From: Lagopus muta
Taxonomy: Eukaryota; Chordata; Aves; Galliformes; Phasianidae
Reading direction: 5' to 3'
DNA: 64,000 bases
Assembly (NCBI RefSeq): GCF_023343835.1
Contig: NC_064433.1
Coordinates: forward strand, 53,100,871-53,164,870
The translations under genes and the position numbers were made by a program. The notes beneath the pieces are model-generated. The model was not told where the DNA came from. It saw only the letters and a program-made list of their open reading frames with translations, and searched no databases. The first letter of the stretch is position 1; each line of letters begins with the position of its first letter. Of this stretch, positions 26,801-38,800 are shown in pieces.

Positions 26801-29800
26801 AGCATGAGAGGGAATTACTGCTCACTCGGAGGAAGGTGGTACATCCAAGTCTGTGTGAAGGTCGCTGGCAGGGTGAAGAGGAAGCCTGGGCTGCTGCTTC
26901 TGCACTACCTAACAACTTCACTTTTGGCACTGGGACTCAAGAAATCTGAGTGCTGACTCTCCTTCATTCAACCGACCCTGGCCAAAGTGCAGGCTAAGGA
27001 AGGTGTCTGTGTGTGTTGAAGAAGGGGGCAACAGTCCTGGAGATCACGCAGTCCAGGGGAGCTCTCTGCCAAAAGCTTTCCATCTCTTTCTTTAAAAAGA
27101 AGCACGTAACAGTTCGCCGTTTCTCCCCTCCAAGTTGATTTTCCCCAGAACCGCTTATAACGACTGCCTGTAGTTTTGCACTTCTCTTGTAGCAAACTAG
27201 AACTGTGCTTTTTAGGCTGTAAAATTGCATGGTAGCCAGCCACTGCACTGTAGGAAAGTGTAATTCATTCCTCCCCATCATGTCCGTTCCAAGCTTGACT
27301 TGCTGTGGGGAGCAGGAGTGTTCCTGTTTCTGTGTTATTCTCTCCACTGAGCCATTAGGGTGGCCCTGGTAATTTACTTCTGATAAATAAAAGGGAACAA
27401 CAGGAGGTTCCTCTACCTTCAGAGGTATAAATATTTCTTAGAAATCAGAGACGGATGGAGAATAAAGTCCTTTCCTCCCCCTGTAGCAATTCCACCACTC
27501 TCTGTCATAAATTCTAGGAGGGTCCCTTCCAGAAAAGGACCATTAAATAGGTAACATCCAGCCTAGCCAATGCAGTACTGAAGCAATGCTTTTACAAAAA
27601 TAAATTTAATACTGCAACATGATCTGCAAGTCTTGGAACAAAATAACCTGGGTGAGGCTTGATATACACAGTTGCCAATCTTTTTGTTTTCCAAGAGTAT
27701 TTTTCCAGATAGGATGTGGGTCTATGGCTCCCACCAGGAAGTGCTGTTTATATTTTAGTCAATCTTTGATTTAGAAAATTGTCGTATGTATAGGTGCTTC
27801 TGAGTGGATAGTCATTAGGAAAAATTAGACATTAGGACAGTGGCATTAGGAACAACTTCTTTTCAGAAAGAGCGGTGCTGCAGTGGCACAGTGTCACCAT
27901 TCAGCATCCCTGGAGGTGTTCCAGAACCTTGTGGATGTGGCACTGAGAGACATGGTCAATGGGCATGGGCTGGCAGTTGGATTAGGTGATCTTAGTGGTT
28001 TCTTCCAACCTTAATGATTCTGTGATTCTATGATTAACCCTTCTGACTATTTACAAGCCACCATGTTCTGCAATACAGCCTGAGTGGCCCACCATCCACA
28101 CTCGTCCTGCTCATTAATATTAATCCAAAGCCTAAACTCTAAACTCTTCTAATGCCTCCTCATGCTTTAAAATTCTGCTGAGTTAATTAGGAGTTTGAAG
28201 TGGTCAAGCAATACGGTATTGGGTTTTCCTTAGCACTGTGGGGTCTGAAGGACATTTACTGAAGAAGGAACCTTCAGGTTTTTCAGGTTCTGTTCTATCT
28301 CTTGTGGTGCAGTAACTTTCTCCTTTCAATGAACTTGTAGCCTTTGTTGAAGGACTGCAGAACTGGGAGAGTGGAATTAAAGGATTTGCACAAAGCCAGG
28401 TGACAGCATTTGTGATGGAGGGGGCACTGTAAAGATGTGCAAAGCTCTTAGCGGTTCTGAACCCACAGGCTCCTCAGGGAAAGAGAGAATAGGCTGAGTT
28501 ACATTTGTTTACCCACAGCTTCCTTCAGCAGAGCTTTCCAGTGAATGAAAATGCACTGTCAGGTGGCTTCTTGGAAAAAAACCCGATGCAAGAAAGTGTT
28601 TAGACGATGTCCACCCCCCTCCATTCTTTAATGTGAATTACAGCCTTCCACTGATACAGCACCTTTCACCTAAACATATGCAGAATCACTTTGGAGACTC
28701 TGGTAGCTGCTCAGGTTACCATTATTTAGCAATTATTTAGCAGAACATCACAATACTTAGCAGCAGTTTCTTAAAGGGTGCGAATATCCCCATTTCCAAC
28801 TTAAATTACTGGGAGGAATTGTAGGAGACTATCATTTGCAATCTGGAACTAGATCCAGGCACTGGGGCTTTATAATGAAGTAGCCAGGATCTTGGTTTTA
28901 CATTTCATCCCCAAATCAGTGCCTTGAACAGTGTGCACTCCTGCAGTGGAGGATTACTTCAGTGTGGTTCACTGCTTATTCACAATGAAAAAAACAACAC
29001 TGTATTAAAGTCCCTCTCTGCTGCCCCAGGTTAGCATTTTGCATTACATCAGCAGCTTTGGTAGCTGTGAGATCAAACCTCAAAATGAATGTGAGATCTA
29101 TCTTCCAGTTTTTGGAGAGGGAATCTGTAATATCCATGTAACACTGAGAACAGTAAACTTGGGGCTTGTGAGTTCTTTCACTCCTCTTTAACCTGACTTG
29201 CCAGTGATTTAATTAGTGCTAAACAGTCTGCACACAGACTTGCAGAAGTTAAAAGACCGACACATGATTCACTTCCAATGACTTTTCCTGTTTTACACAT
29301 GTGCTGGATGAAGCTGTGCTGTATTTGGAAGTTGGTCAGTAATGATTGCACAATTCTAACCTTATTTAAACTATGATATAAACAGACATGATAGAAACGG
29401 ATGCTACCAGGTTTTTTCCTACTTATAAGTGGTCAGCTTTTCTTTTTTTTCAAACAAAATCATAACCTGGAAGAAAAGCAGTCAGACTTTGTGTAATCCC
29501 AATTCAGTATAGCATTTGGCTTTTGTAAATGTGGGAGCCAAAAATAAACATCTGCTTGGCAACTCCAACAGAAGTTAGCTATAAATGCAATTTTCATCTC
29601 TTCAGTGAATGTGGCATTCAGTGCTGGTTGATATCTATTAAGGAATGATCCATAGCTGAGGTTTTAAAGCATTTTTTTTCCTTTTAATTACTGCTATGAA
29701 CCTCCACTGCCTAAGGGAAATCCCTTACCCCATTTACTTTCCAGATATAATTCCTCATGTGCCAAAACATGAACTTTCCTTGGAAGCCTGAAGGCAGCTG

Positions 29801-32800
29801 GATGGGGTATTTGTACGTTCTTAGACTTTGGAAAAGAGATGGTCTTCCATTGGTCTGGTCATGACAACTGTAAAACTTAAACTTGGCCATATTTTCCCCC
29901 ACTTTTCCTTAGTCCTTCAGAATTAGATCAGAAGTCTGCTTTGTGCAGGGTAGGTTTTATGCAAGCATTTCAAAGTATTGAATATTGCATCTTTGGATAT
30001 TCAGAAGGATCTTGTCAAGAAAGATTAAGCGTGATGACTCTTCTCTCCAGGCAGCTGAACTCTGCATGTGGCGGAGACTTCCAACTTGCCAGTATTGGGC
30101 TCCGGTCCTGGCAGTCCCAGCTGCAAACATCTCCTATAACCTCGTCTTGTCCAACCTCCACTTTTCATCAAATCCTTTGTAACCTCTGCTGCTACTAGCA
30201 CAGGCAGGACATCATTAATGCAGTATGAAATCTTTTATTTTGGGAAGGGAAAGATTTTTCAATACGTTTCTAGCTTGCCTCAGTAGCCTGCCCATTTCTG
30301 AATTCTGCAGCCCTCCCTTCTCTTTGTTTTGAAAACTAATTGCTTCAAAGTGGAAAATCAATAACCACATTGTTAACCTTTGTTTTTAAACGCTATTGGA
30401 AATGATGAATGGTTTTCTTTTCACTCCTGATGGAGTATCAGTCCTGAAATGTTTCACACACAGCTATAAGATCCAAGGCAGCAAGGACAGCCCAAGGCCA
30501 GGCTTCTCAGCATTCAGTGAAAAATTTTTTCAGAGAATTCATGGTGTAAATATGTCAGTCTTCATATACGGAGCCAAGGGCAGCAGGTATAAGGCAGGGA
30601 AGGGTTATGAATTTTGCAGTAGGGCAGTAGCTGCTCAGGAAATGTGCACACCAATCCTGTTAACAGGCACTATGCTGGGGTGAGAAAAGAAGTGGAGGAA
30701 GGGCGTTGCACATGTTCCTTCTGGCATCCACCTTCTCTATGTACAGCACAAATGTGCTAACCTGGTGCTTTCTCCTGTTCATTAAAACTTGGTTCCGTGG
30801 GCATTTTTCTGTGTGAATGATGGGGGAACTAGGAAGAGATATAACCTTTTTCCTAGTATTTGTGATTAGTTAGTTACTCTTCACTTGCTGAATCTCCGTT
30901 TATATATAGTAAGAGCAAATATGTCCAGCAGAACTGGGAAAGAAAAATGAAAATAATGGTGAAATTACCCTCGTTCTCATGAAAGGCACTTTACAAATAA
31001 CAACAGCGTTTTGTCTTTGTTAACATCTATATAATGGCAGGAGAAAACATGCTGCAGAACAGGGCAATGGACAGAGGCCTTGAGATTTGGAACACCAGTG
31101 TCCCGTTGGGTGCAGGTGCACTGTCTCCCTCTTTGAGCAGCTTCCTCAGTTATTGTCTAGTTGGCCAACCTACCAAGCAGTAGGGTTGAGCTATTAATTA
31201 GGGTTTGGTTGTATGCTTGTCTCCCAGGCAGTATCACCACAGAGATGATCTGGCTTTTAGGATCTGAAAATTGTCAATCTCCAAAACAATGGCACTGTAT
31301 CAACCTTACTCTTTTTCTCCAAAGAAAACTCTCAGAGGTGGTAAAACAAAACACACGATGCCAGCTGCTGATTTTGCTTCAGCTCTCAGTGGCCTTCTGT
31401 CCATCTTCTCAGTTAGTGCATGAAGTGTTCTGATGGCAGTGCAGAAGCACATCCTACATGATGCTCTTCACTCCTGTGTTGGGTCTGGGATTGGATTCTC
31501 AAGATATCTCTTTTCTTGCATATCAGGGAACACAGCAAATAAATATTTGTGGGCAAGGCAGCTTACAAGAAGTAGTCTGCACAAGAATGCCTTTGCAGAA
31601 CCTGTTGAGTACTTGGCTTCCCTGCAGAGATACTCACTCCTGGCTTCTTCTCACCTGGAAGATCTGGCGGCCAGACAGTTACCCAGCCCATCCCATGCCT
31701 TTCCTTTCTCTTCCTTGCGCAAGTCCTGGAAATGCCATTTCAATGCAGCTGCGTTATCAGCATTCCCCTCCTTATCATTGGATTTCAGAGCCTTGGGGGC
31801 CACCCTATTTCATAGCTTTGTTTCTCTTCCTCTTGTGTTGGTGATGTCTGGGCCAAGAGCCATAGGCATTTTCAGATTCCCCTGGAAAAAGAGCCATAGG
31901 CATTTCCAGACTCCCCTGGAAAAACATTGCACGGTGCCAGACTTATTCTTTCTTGCTAAGCGCCGTGGGGCTGGAGAAAGAACAATGTGCCTTTTCTCTC
32001 TCCACCCCCAGACATCCTCTGCTCTGCCTCTCTCTTCCCCGTCTCGATTCACCTATTCTTTACTTCCCCACCCTTGCTGGCACTCACGACGTTGCACTTC
32101 CCACCTAAGAGTCTCAAGGAAAGGAAGTGGAGCTGTGAAACAGACTGGACTCACCCATTTCCCATTGCTAGCTGGGGCTGGCCTCGCTTCGCAGCTTTGG
32201 GAAGATAGAGGTTTGTAGCTGCATAACCCTCCCTTCCCACTGCACCCAGAGAAAATTGTTTTTAATACTGTTTGCTAAGCTGCATTTCTGACATATCTCC
32301 CCATGACAACAAGCCATTTTCCCTTCCTCAGGAGACTGCTCTTTCTTTCCTGATGTCATTTTCCCAACTCTCTGCAAGGCTATTGCAATAGCCCATCGGA
32401 ATTTGGTCCGGAGCACGGGTGGTATGCACAGAGGCTGGACCCAGCTTACAATTCACAGCCTCCCCGGTGGAGAAAAGCAGTTTGTTCATATCTTGCCACA
32501 GCCCTAAAAATAGCTGTGGTAGATAATGAGAGTGGAGGATAGTTTTCAATGGGACTGAATGTACTGCATGCAGAGGTTGCTGAGGAAGGCTCAGCCGCTC
32601 GTGTCATTCATGTGCTCAGCCTGGGTTTCAGCAGCAGCAGCAGCAACTTGAATCTGGGACTTTATGCAGTGTGGCTAATGCACCTTTGTTTGTGTTTGTG
32701 CATCTTAGCTGGAAATGAGGCAAACATGAGTGAACCAACCTCTTGAAATCAAGAGAAATATTCAATGTTCTGATAAAAACATACCTTTGTTGCTCACCCT

Positions 32801-35800
32801 ATGAGGCAGCAGTGACTCAGCAGGTATGGAGGATGTGATATGGAAATGGGCACCTACTGCCTGCTCTGTCCTTTACCAGATGTTCAAGCTTTGAGATATT
32901 TTGCTGTACACAATGGTCTGAATCTGTAAAAGAAAATTTCACCTGTTGTGTTCTGCTCAGCAGCTGAGAAGCAAATAGAGGAAGAGACATTTCTCTTACT
33001 GATAGGACTGAATGTACAGAAACTTTTGCAACCATCATATTTTTGAAGTATTTATGGCTCAGTTCAAGTTATTCATACCAAACAAAAGCAAAGAAGCATG
33101 AAGCATATTGGAAAATACTTCATAATCTCTCTGCACTGTTCAGAGAGTGAGTATAAATCCTCTTTCCAGCAAACGGAGACAGGCAATTTATTACAGCCTT
33201 GAAGAGAGCAGCTTATTTCTCCATGCTTCCTGCCCAGCAGGCTCTGCAAGCTGACTCACAGAGAGGTAGGAAGCCAAAAGCTGTGCTCCCTCTTTCTTAT
33301 CTGTTTCTTGAGGACAGAGGAGCGGCCAAGCAGGAGCCATGTTCATGCAGAGCCCTTTGGAAATGTGTGACTGTGCTGGAGCTTCACAGCCACTTGATTT
33401 CTGTCCCTTCTGCCATACGTTTTGAGGAGGACATTCCCTCTACCTGCAGGGGTTGGTACTCAAACTGGTTGTGCAGGTGAAGGTGGTTTTGGTCCATCCC
33501 TGGTGCACCCTTGTCCCATCTGCCCCTGTGGCCATGGGACTTTGTTGCCATCAGGGCTGCAGAGGAGGTGCTCCTGAAGGCTGCAGAAGATGCTCCTGCT
33601 GCATACGGCCAGTGAGGGATGGCGACACGGTTGTTTTGATTTGTTGGTCAAGGATATTTATCTCACAAAGGTTCTCCTAATGGGAAATGTGTATGCGTGT
33701 ACTTGCACGCATGCACATAAGCAATAAACTCCAGCAACTAGATTAAGGCCATCAAATCACTCAGTACTAATCCCCACAGGGACCATCACATGCTCTAGTT
33801 TTGAGCTCTGACCTTGATGCTTATGCACGTCTTTAGTTTTACATGTGTGAGCTCTCCCACAAAAGTCACATGTGTGAAGTTAGGTATGTGTTAAAGTGTT
33901 CTGCCAGACTGTGTGCTGTGGTTACAGGGGCTTTGGGTGCTCTTGAACCTGTTTTGTTGGGGTAAGAGGCTTTAGATTTCATTATTAAGAACCTGATATG
34001 TTTCTCTGTATGAACTCAAGGTCTTGGAGTTATCTGAAATTCTCATTAAGACAAGAAGCTAGGAAAAGTACAAATTCCTCCGCTAGTAAAGTTACTAAAA
34101 ATACTATAATTAAATTATCTAAGACTTAAAACCAGTAAAATGTATCGAGGAAATGTGGTAGAGGTATAAGTACAGTGCTGTGAGAGCACCAAAGGGACTA
34201 ATAGCACTTTCTCTGCGGATCTGGAATATTTTGAGCAGTTAATGTAGTTGATGTGAAAATGCATATTGCATTTGTTCTGCTCTTGATTCATACACTGTGA
34301 CCCTTAATAAATTTTGATGGTGCACACACTAGAGCTGTTGCAGAGAAATGAAGGCAAATAAGCAAGCAAGAAAAGGATCCAAAGAATGGACAAACAAATC
34401 CTTTCATAAGGTATTTCTCAACTGAGATTATTTCTTACTAGGCTTAAGTTGTTCGGGTTTGTCGTGTACCATATCTGGCACCAGTCCAGTGAGGTTTTAA
34501 AAAATGAAACCAGCTCTGTTGGGTGTTAAAAGCATATGCACACTTTGGAAATATATTTTTTGGAATATACATCTGAGCAAAATGCATTTCATAAAAGAAA
34601 TTCTGTTATTGATATTTGCTTTACAAGCAAACAACAACGAACACAGATAGAGATCTTATTTTGCTCAGAAAGATGGAAACTATGAAATATATTATAAATA
34701 AAGAAAATGTTATCATGACTCGTGGCTTTTTTATGAACTACTGAAAAATACTGTGGGCTGCATTCTCGTTTGTGTTGATGTCTTCACATCAGGGAAGGTG
34801 AGTCCATACGCCCTTGCTGGTGTGATCTGAGCAGACTGATGGAGGTGGGAGATACACTCAGTCAGCAGAGATCCCATATGTAAAAGAGAGGAGCTGGAAG
34901 CAGCACCCATGTGAATGTACACTGTCCTGCTTCACCGTTGATCCTGTTTCAGGATGCCATTTGGTCTGTGGAAGCCTGCTGACAGCGGCCATTTGCTCGC
35001 TGGTCTTTTGGGACAGGTCACTAGGTACTCTTGATAGTCCTTTGATGCCCCATCCTTGGAGATATTCAAGGCCAGGTTGGATGAGGCCCTGGGCAGCCTG
35101 ACCTGGTGGGTGGCAGCGCTGCCCATGGCAGGAAGTGGGACTGGAAGGACTTTAAGGTCCCTTCCAACCCAACACATTCTGTGATTCAGTGATTCCTTGA
35201 GCCGATCCGTTGGGGAAGGGCCTATGCAGGCCACCAGGCAGACAGCATGGAGTAGAAGGTGTTTATCGAGCGGCTCGCCTCCCTGGGGCTGTTTCAGAGG
35301 GGAAAAGTAGCCACTGAAACATGAGGAGAGGTATTGGAAATTAGCCTGTAATGTTCCTGTGGCTTGTTGGGACAGACACTACCGTGGTATGCTGAAGTTT
35401 GGGATAAGACACAAATGGCACTTCTGAGCTGCTACTGGCTTTTCCTTTCCTTTAGGAAAGTCACACAAGCTATCTGTTCTGATTTTCTCATCTCCTCCAA
35501 GCAAGTGTGTAGTGTAAAATCACCACTTGCCTCCCAAAGCTTAAATAATAAATGGCCACACTGCACTTTGAGCATCTTTGTGTTCTATGCCAATACCCAG
35601 TGATAGCATTGCATCGGTAGGTGTGAGTGCTTCAATCCTTGCTCAGAATGCAGTGCTCATCCTGGTATGTCCTCTCCCTCTGCAAAGGGACATTGCCTTC
35701 CTTGCAGTGCTCCTGCTGTTTGTCCAGGTGGTCAGATACGTCTGAGTGTGGGTACATGCTAGGGATGAGCCAGCCATCCTGTGTGAGCCATTGATGTCAA

Positions 35801-38800
35801 TGCTGTCGAGAGAGGGAACACCTGCCTCTTGTCTTTCCCCATTTCTAAATGCCAGTCACTGTCACAGATCTGAAGTGGCTGAGGGAGGGAAGAGAAAGCC
35901 CCAAACAGTAAAAGCTGAGGCATGTGTTTGGCACGCATTCTTTCCCAATGCTGGGATGAGGACTTGCAGCCTGGACGTCACTGAGAAAATCCCAAGTACT
36001 TCAGCTGGATTCAACCACTTAAAAGGTGAATGATGTTTCCAGGAGTGCTCATGTACCCTTTTCAAAATTCAGTTAAATCTTTAGAAACAACCTTTAAAAA
36101 TTAAGGTTGCTAGGTGCATTAACCAGTCTTAACGAGGGCTATGAAACCGTACATTCTCTGGTCCTGTAGAATAATATATATTCCCAGGAAACACATCTGT
36201 TTCCATTTGAAGATTAATCTATACATATATTTACTGAGTGCTGCCACTCTTTTGCATTGTATTTGCATTTCTGTATCTAAAAATATATGTTTTCACATGT
36301 GCAGTTATTCCTGAGAGGCTATTTACAGTAATTGCGTGTAGACTTACAAAAGTGCTGTATGTGAAGCACAGAGTCGAGTTGGTGGGAGATTGGCAGGCCC
36401 TCTGGGGTGCCATTATTTCTCTACCAGCCATGAATGATGAAGAATTTGCTTCCCGTTGTATATTTGACAATGGAACCCTTCTTAAATTCTTCCTCAGAGC
36501 CAAGTACAAGGCTGTCTTTTAATAATAAAAAAAAAAACAACACGTGTTTTTACCCATGTCTATATTTATTTCTTACAGGAATGCACATATTGCTCCAAGA
36601 GCCACCCACATCCTTCTTGTATACAGGGTGTATTTGCATTTGCAGCCTGTCTCACTGCAAACATGAGAAGGGGGGAAAATGCAGCCTCCTCTGTACTGTT
36701 GGTTGGCCTCTCTATCTCTAGAGTCACTAGCAGATTACCTGGGTCACTCATGCAATTGGGATCCGTCGCATTACCTTTGCTAGAAATACCCATAGCGTAG
36801 ATAAGACTGTAGTTGTGTTATTACCTTTAAAATCTCTGTACCAAACATTTGGGTAATGAGGAAGAAAAGAGCTGTTTTGTTTTCTGCATGCTGATCAGTT
36901 AGTCATTTGACTTCTGCTTTCTGTTCCTCTGTCCCTAAGTAGGGTAGCACTCGAGCACGTGCTTGATTTTAAACACATGCTGAAATCTTTGGGAATTCAA
37001 AGGAATGGAGCATATGCTTATTGCTTTTGTGAACAACGTTGCTTTTCAGAGTTGGAGGCCTTATAGGAAACCTGATTCTTTAAAGTAGCTCCTGCTTATA
37101 TGCATTTCCTTTTTTTTTTTTTTTTTTTTTTAATATTGTAGGTTTTTCCCTTCTTTCTACAGCATCCTCGATGCTACATCATGTAATAAAAACAATACTG
37201 GTCAGGCTACTTGCAATTACTAAAGTAGGCAGTGAAAGTACTTTTCCAAGGGAACCAGGGAAATCACATAAATCACAGATTTACACATGTTTTTGCAGGA
37301 GAAATCCATAGCAGTTGGCAGCATTGAATGACAGAAGTGTTGTTTGCCCATTAAGGGGTGGTCATCTCAGCAGGTCAGCGATGCATTTCAAAGGCTTCTT
37401 GGTTTGATTTTAAGCCAGCCGATAATTTATTCCTTGAACTCTGCCTTATGAAAATAAAACCCAGTTAAATATTGAGTGTAATAAAGGCTGTGCTGCCATT
37501 CAGGCTGCACAGTGCCCTCACCTTCCCTCACTCCAGCGTCTCTCCATTGTTGGTATGGGCATTTCTCAAAGGGCACAAGCTGACCTCTGCAATTATTTAT
37601 GGAGTTGTTCAGATAAGCCCTTTTTCACAGGCAACGCTCACACACTCACAAGGGCTGTTATAATTTGAATTTATACCACAGGTTCAGCTGTCGCTTCCTC
37701 TGTTCCCACCCTGCCTTTTGGAAAGATACCCAGTCACATGATGTGCTTGTAAAAAGGTTGCTGATTGAGGAAGGATGCAGGAAGGATATGGTTTTGCAGT
37801 GATTGCATAAGTGCTTTGCAGGGTCTGAAAGCCATGGGTTTATATGAGGACGAGTTAAAATGTGAATTTCAAAGATTTATTTTTTCTGATTTTGAAATAA
37901 GTCACGAGCAGTTCAGCTGTTTTGGAGGACCATAGAACTCGTGTGGATGTGGTCTACAGTGTATTAGCAAGGACTAATATCTGTTTTGTAATCAGCACCA
38001 TGGATTCTCTGCCTCCTTTCCATCAGAGATCTCAGTCTTGTTTCAGAGAAATTGTCTCCAAAGCTTCTGTTTGAAATTGTCAGACATGATCGTGTCCAAC
38101 TGAAAGTTGTTCCCATCAAAGGCTTTGGGGAGTTTTACTGTTTGCCTCAGACTGCTTAGACTAACACAGAGGTCCTTCCACAAAGTGCTGTGCTCCCTCT
38201 CAGAGAAGTCCTGAAGATCATGAAGCTTCATGTCATGCTTTGCCATAGTGAGAGTGTATTGCTCTCAAATGAAGGAGCTGGGATGTGGAGGTTTGTATTT
38301 TAAAACATTGTTTTGGTGATTTTGCGTTCTGCCAACATCTAACATCTGTATTTATTTTCTGAACTCTCCTTAATGGATTATATGCATCTGTTCAGTTCCA
38401 AGAATAATGCTTGATTTCCTGAATTTATAGGTTGCAATAAAATCCATTCGTAAGGACAAAATTAAGGATGAGCAAGATATGGTTCACATCAGACGGGAGA
38501 TTGAGATCATGTCATCCCTCAGCCACCCTCATATCATCACCATATATGAAGGTTAGTGAACGTGATTCTCCTCTCCAACCACTCAGTTATTTTCTTGGAC
38601 CTGATATTCATGCTTCTTGAGGTGCTCTCACTCATGGCATAATCCATCTCTTAACAAAGAGACTGTTCTGAGTGCTGCTTTCCCTCTGAACAATCAGTGT
38701 TTCACACACTTGTATCCCTTTGTCCAGAGGAACTTCTTCATGTGTTACTTAAGTGTTACGTCTACGGTGGGTGGATATCATTGCATGTATCATTTATTCT

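Larger units (their letters stand above)
14897..38430 (+). other. NUAK1: NUAK1 intron 1 (about 23.5 kb)
   Basis: Bounded by GTGAGT and TTATAG. It contains three CR1 fragments, possible fossil repeats at 25520-25594 and 28640-28830, a pyrimidine/C-rich patch near 23,120-23,320, an AT microsatellite at 16,249, a poly-T run at 37,110 and a 34-bp duplication at 31,856 inside an unrecognised 261-codon frame (31433-32218). Large first introns often hold enhancers, but none can be demonstrated here. Confidence 0.9.
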
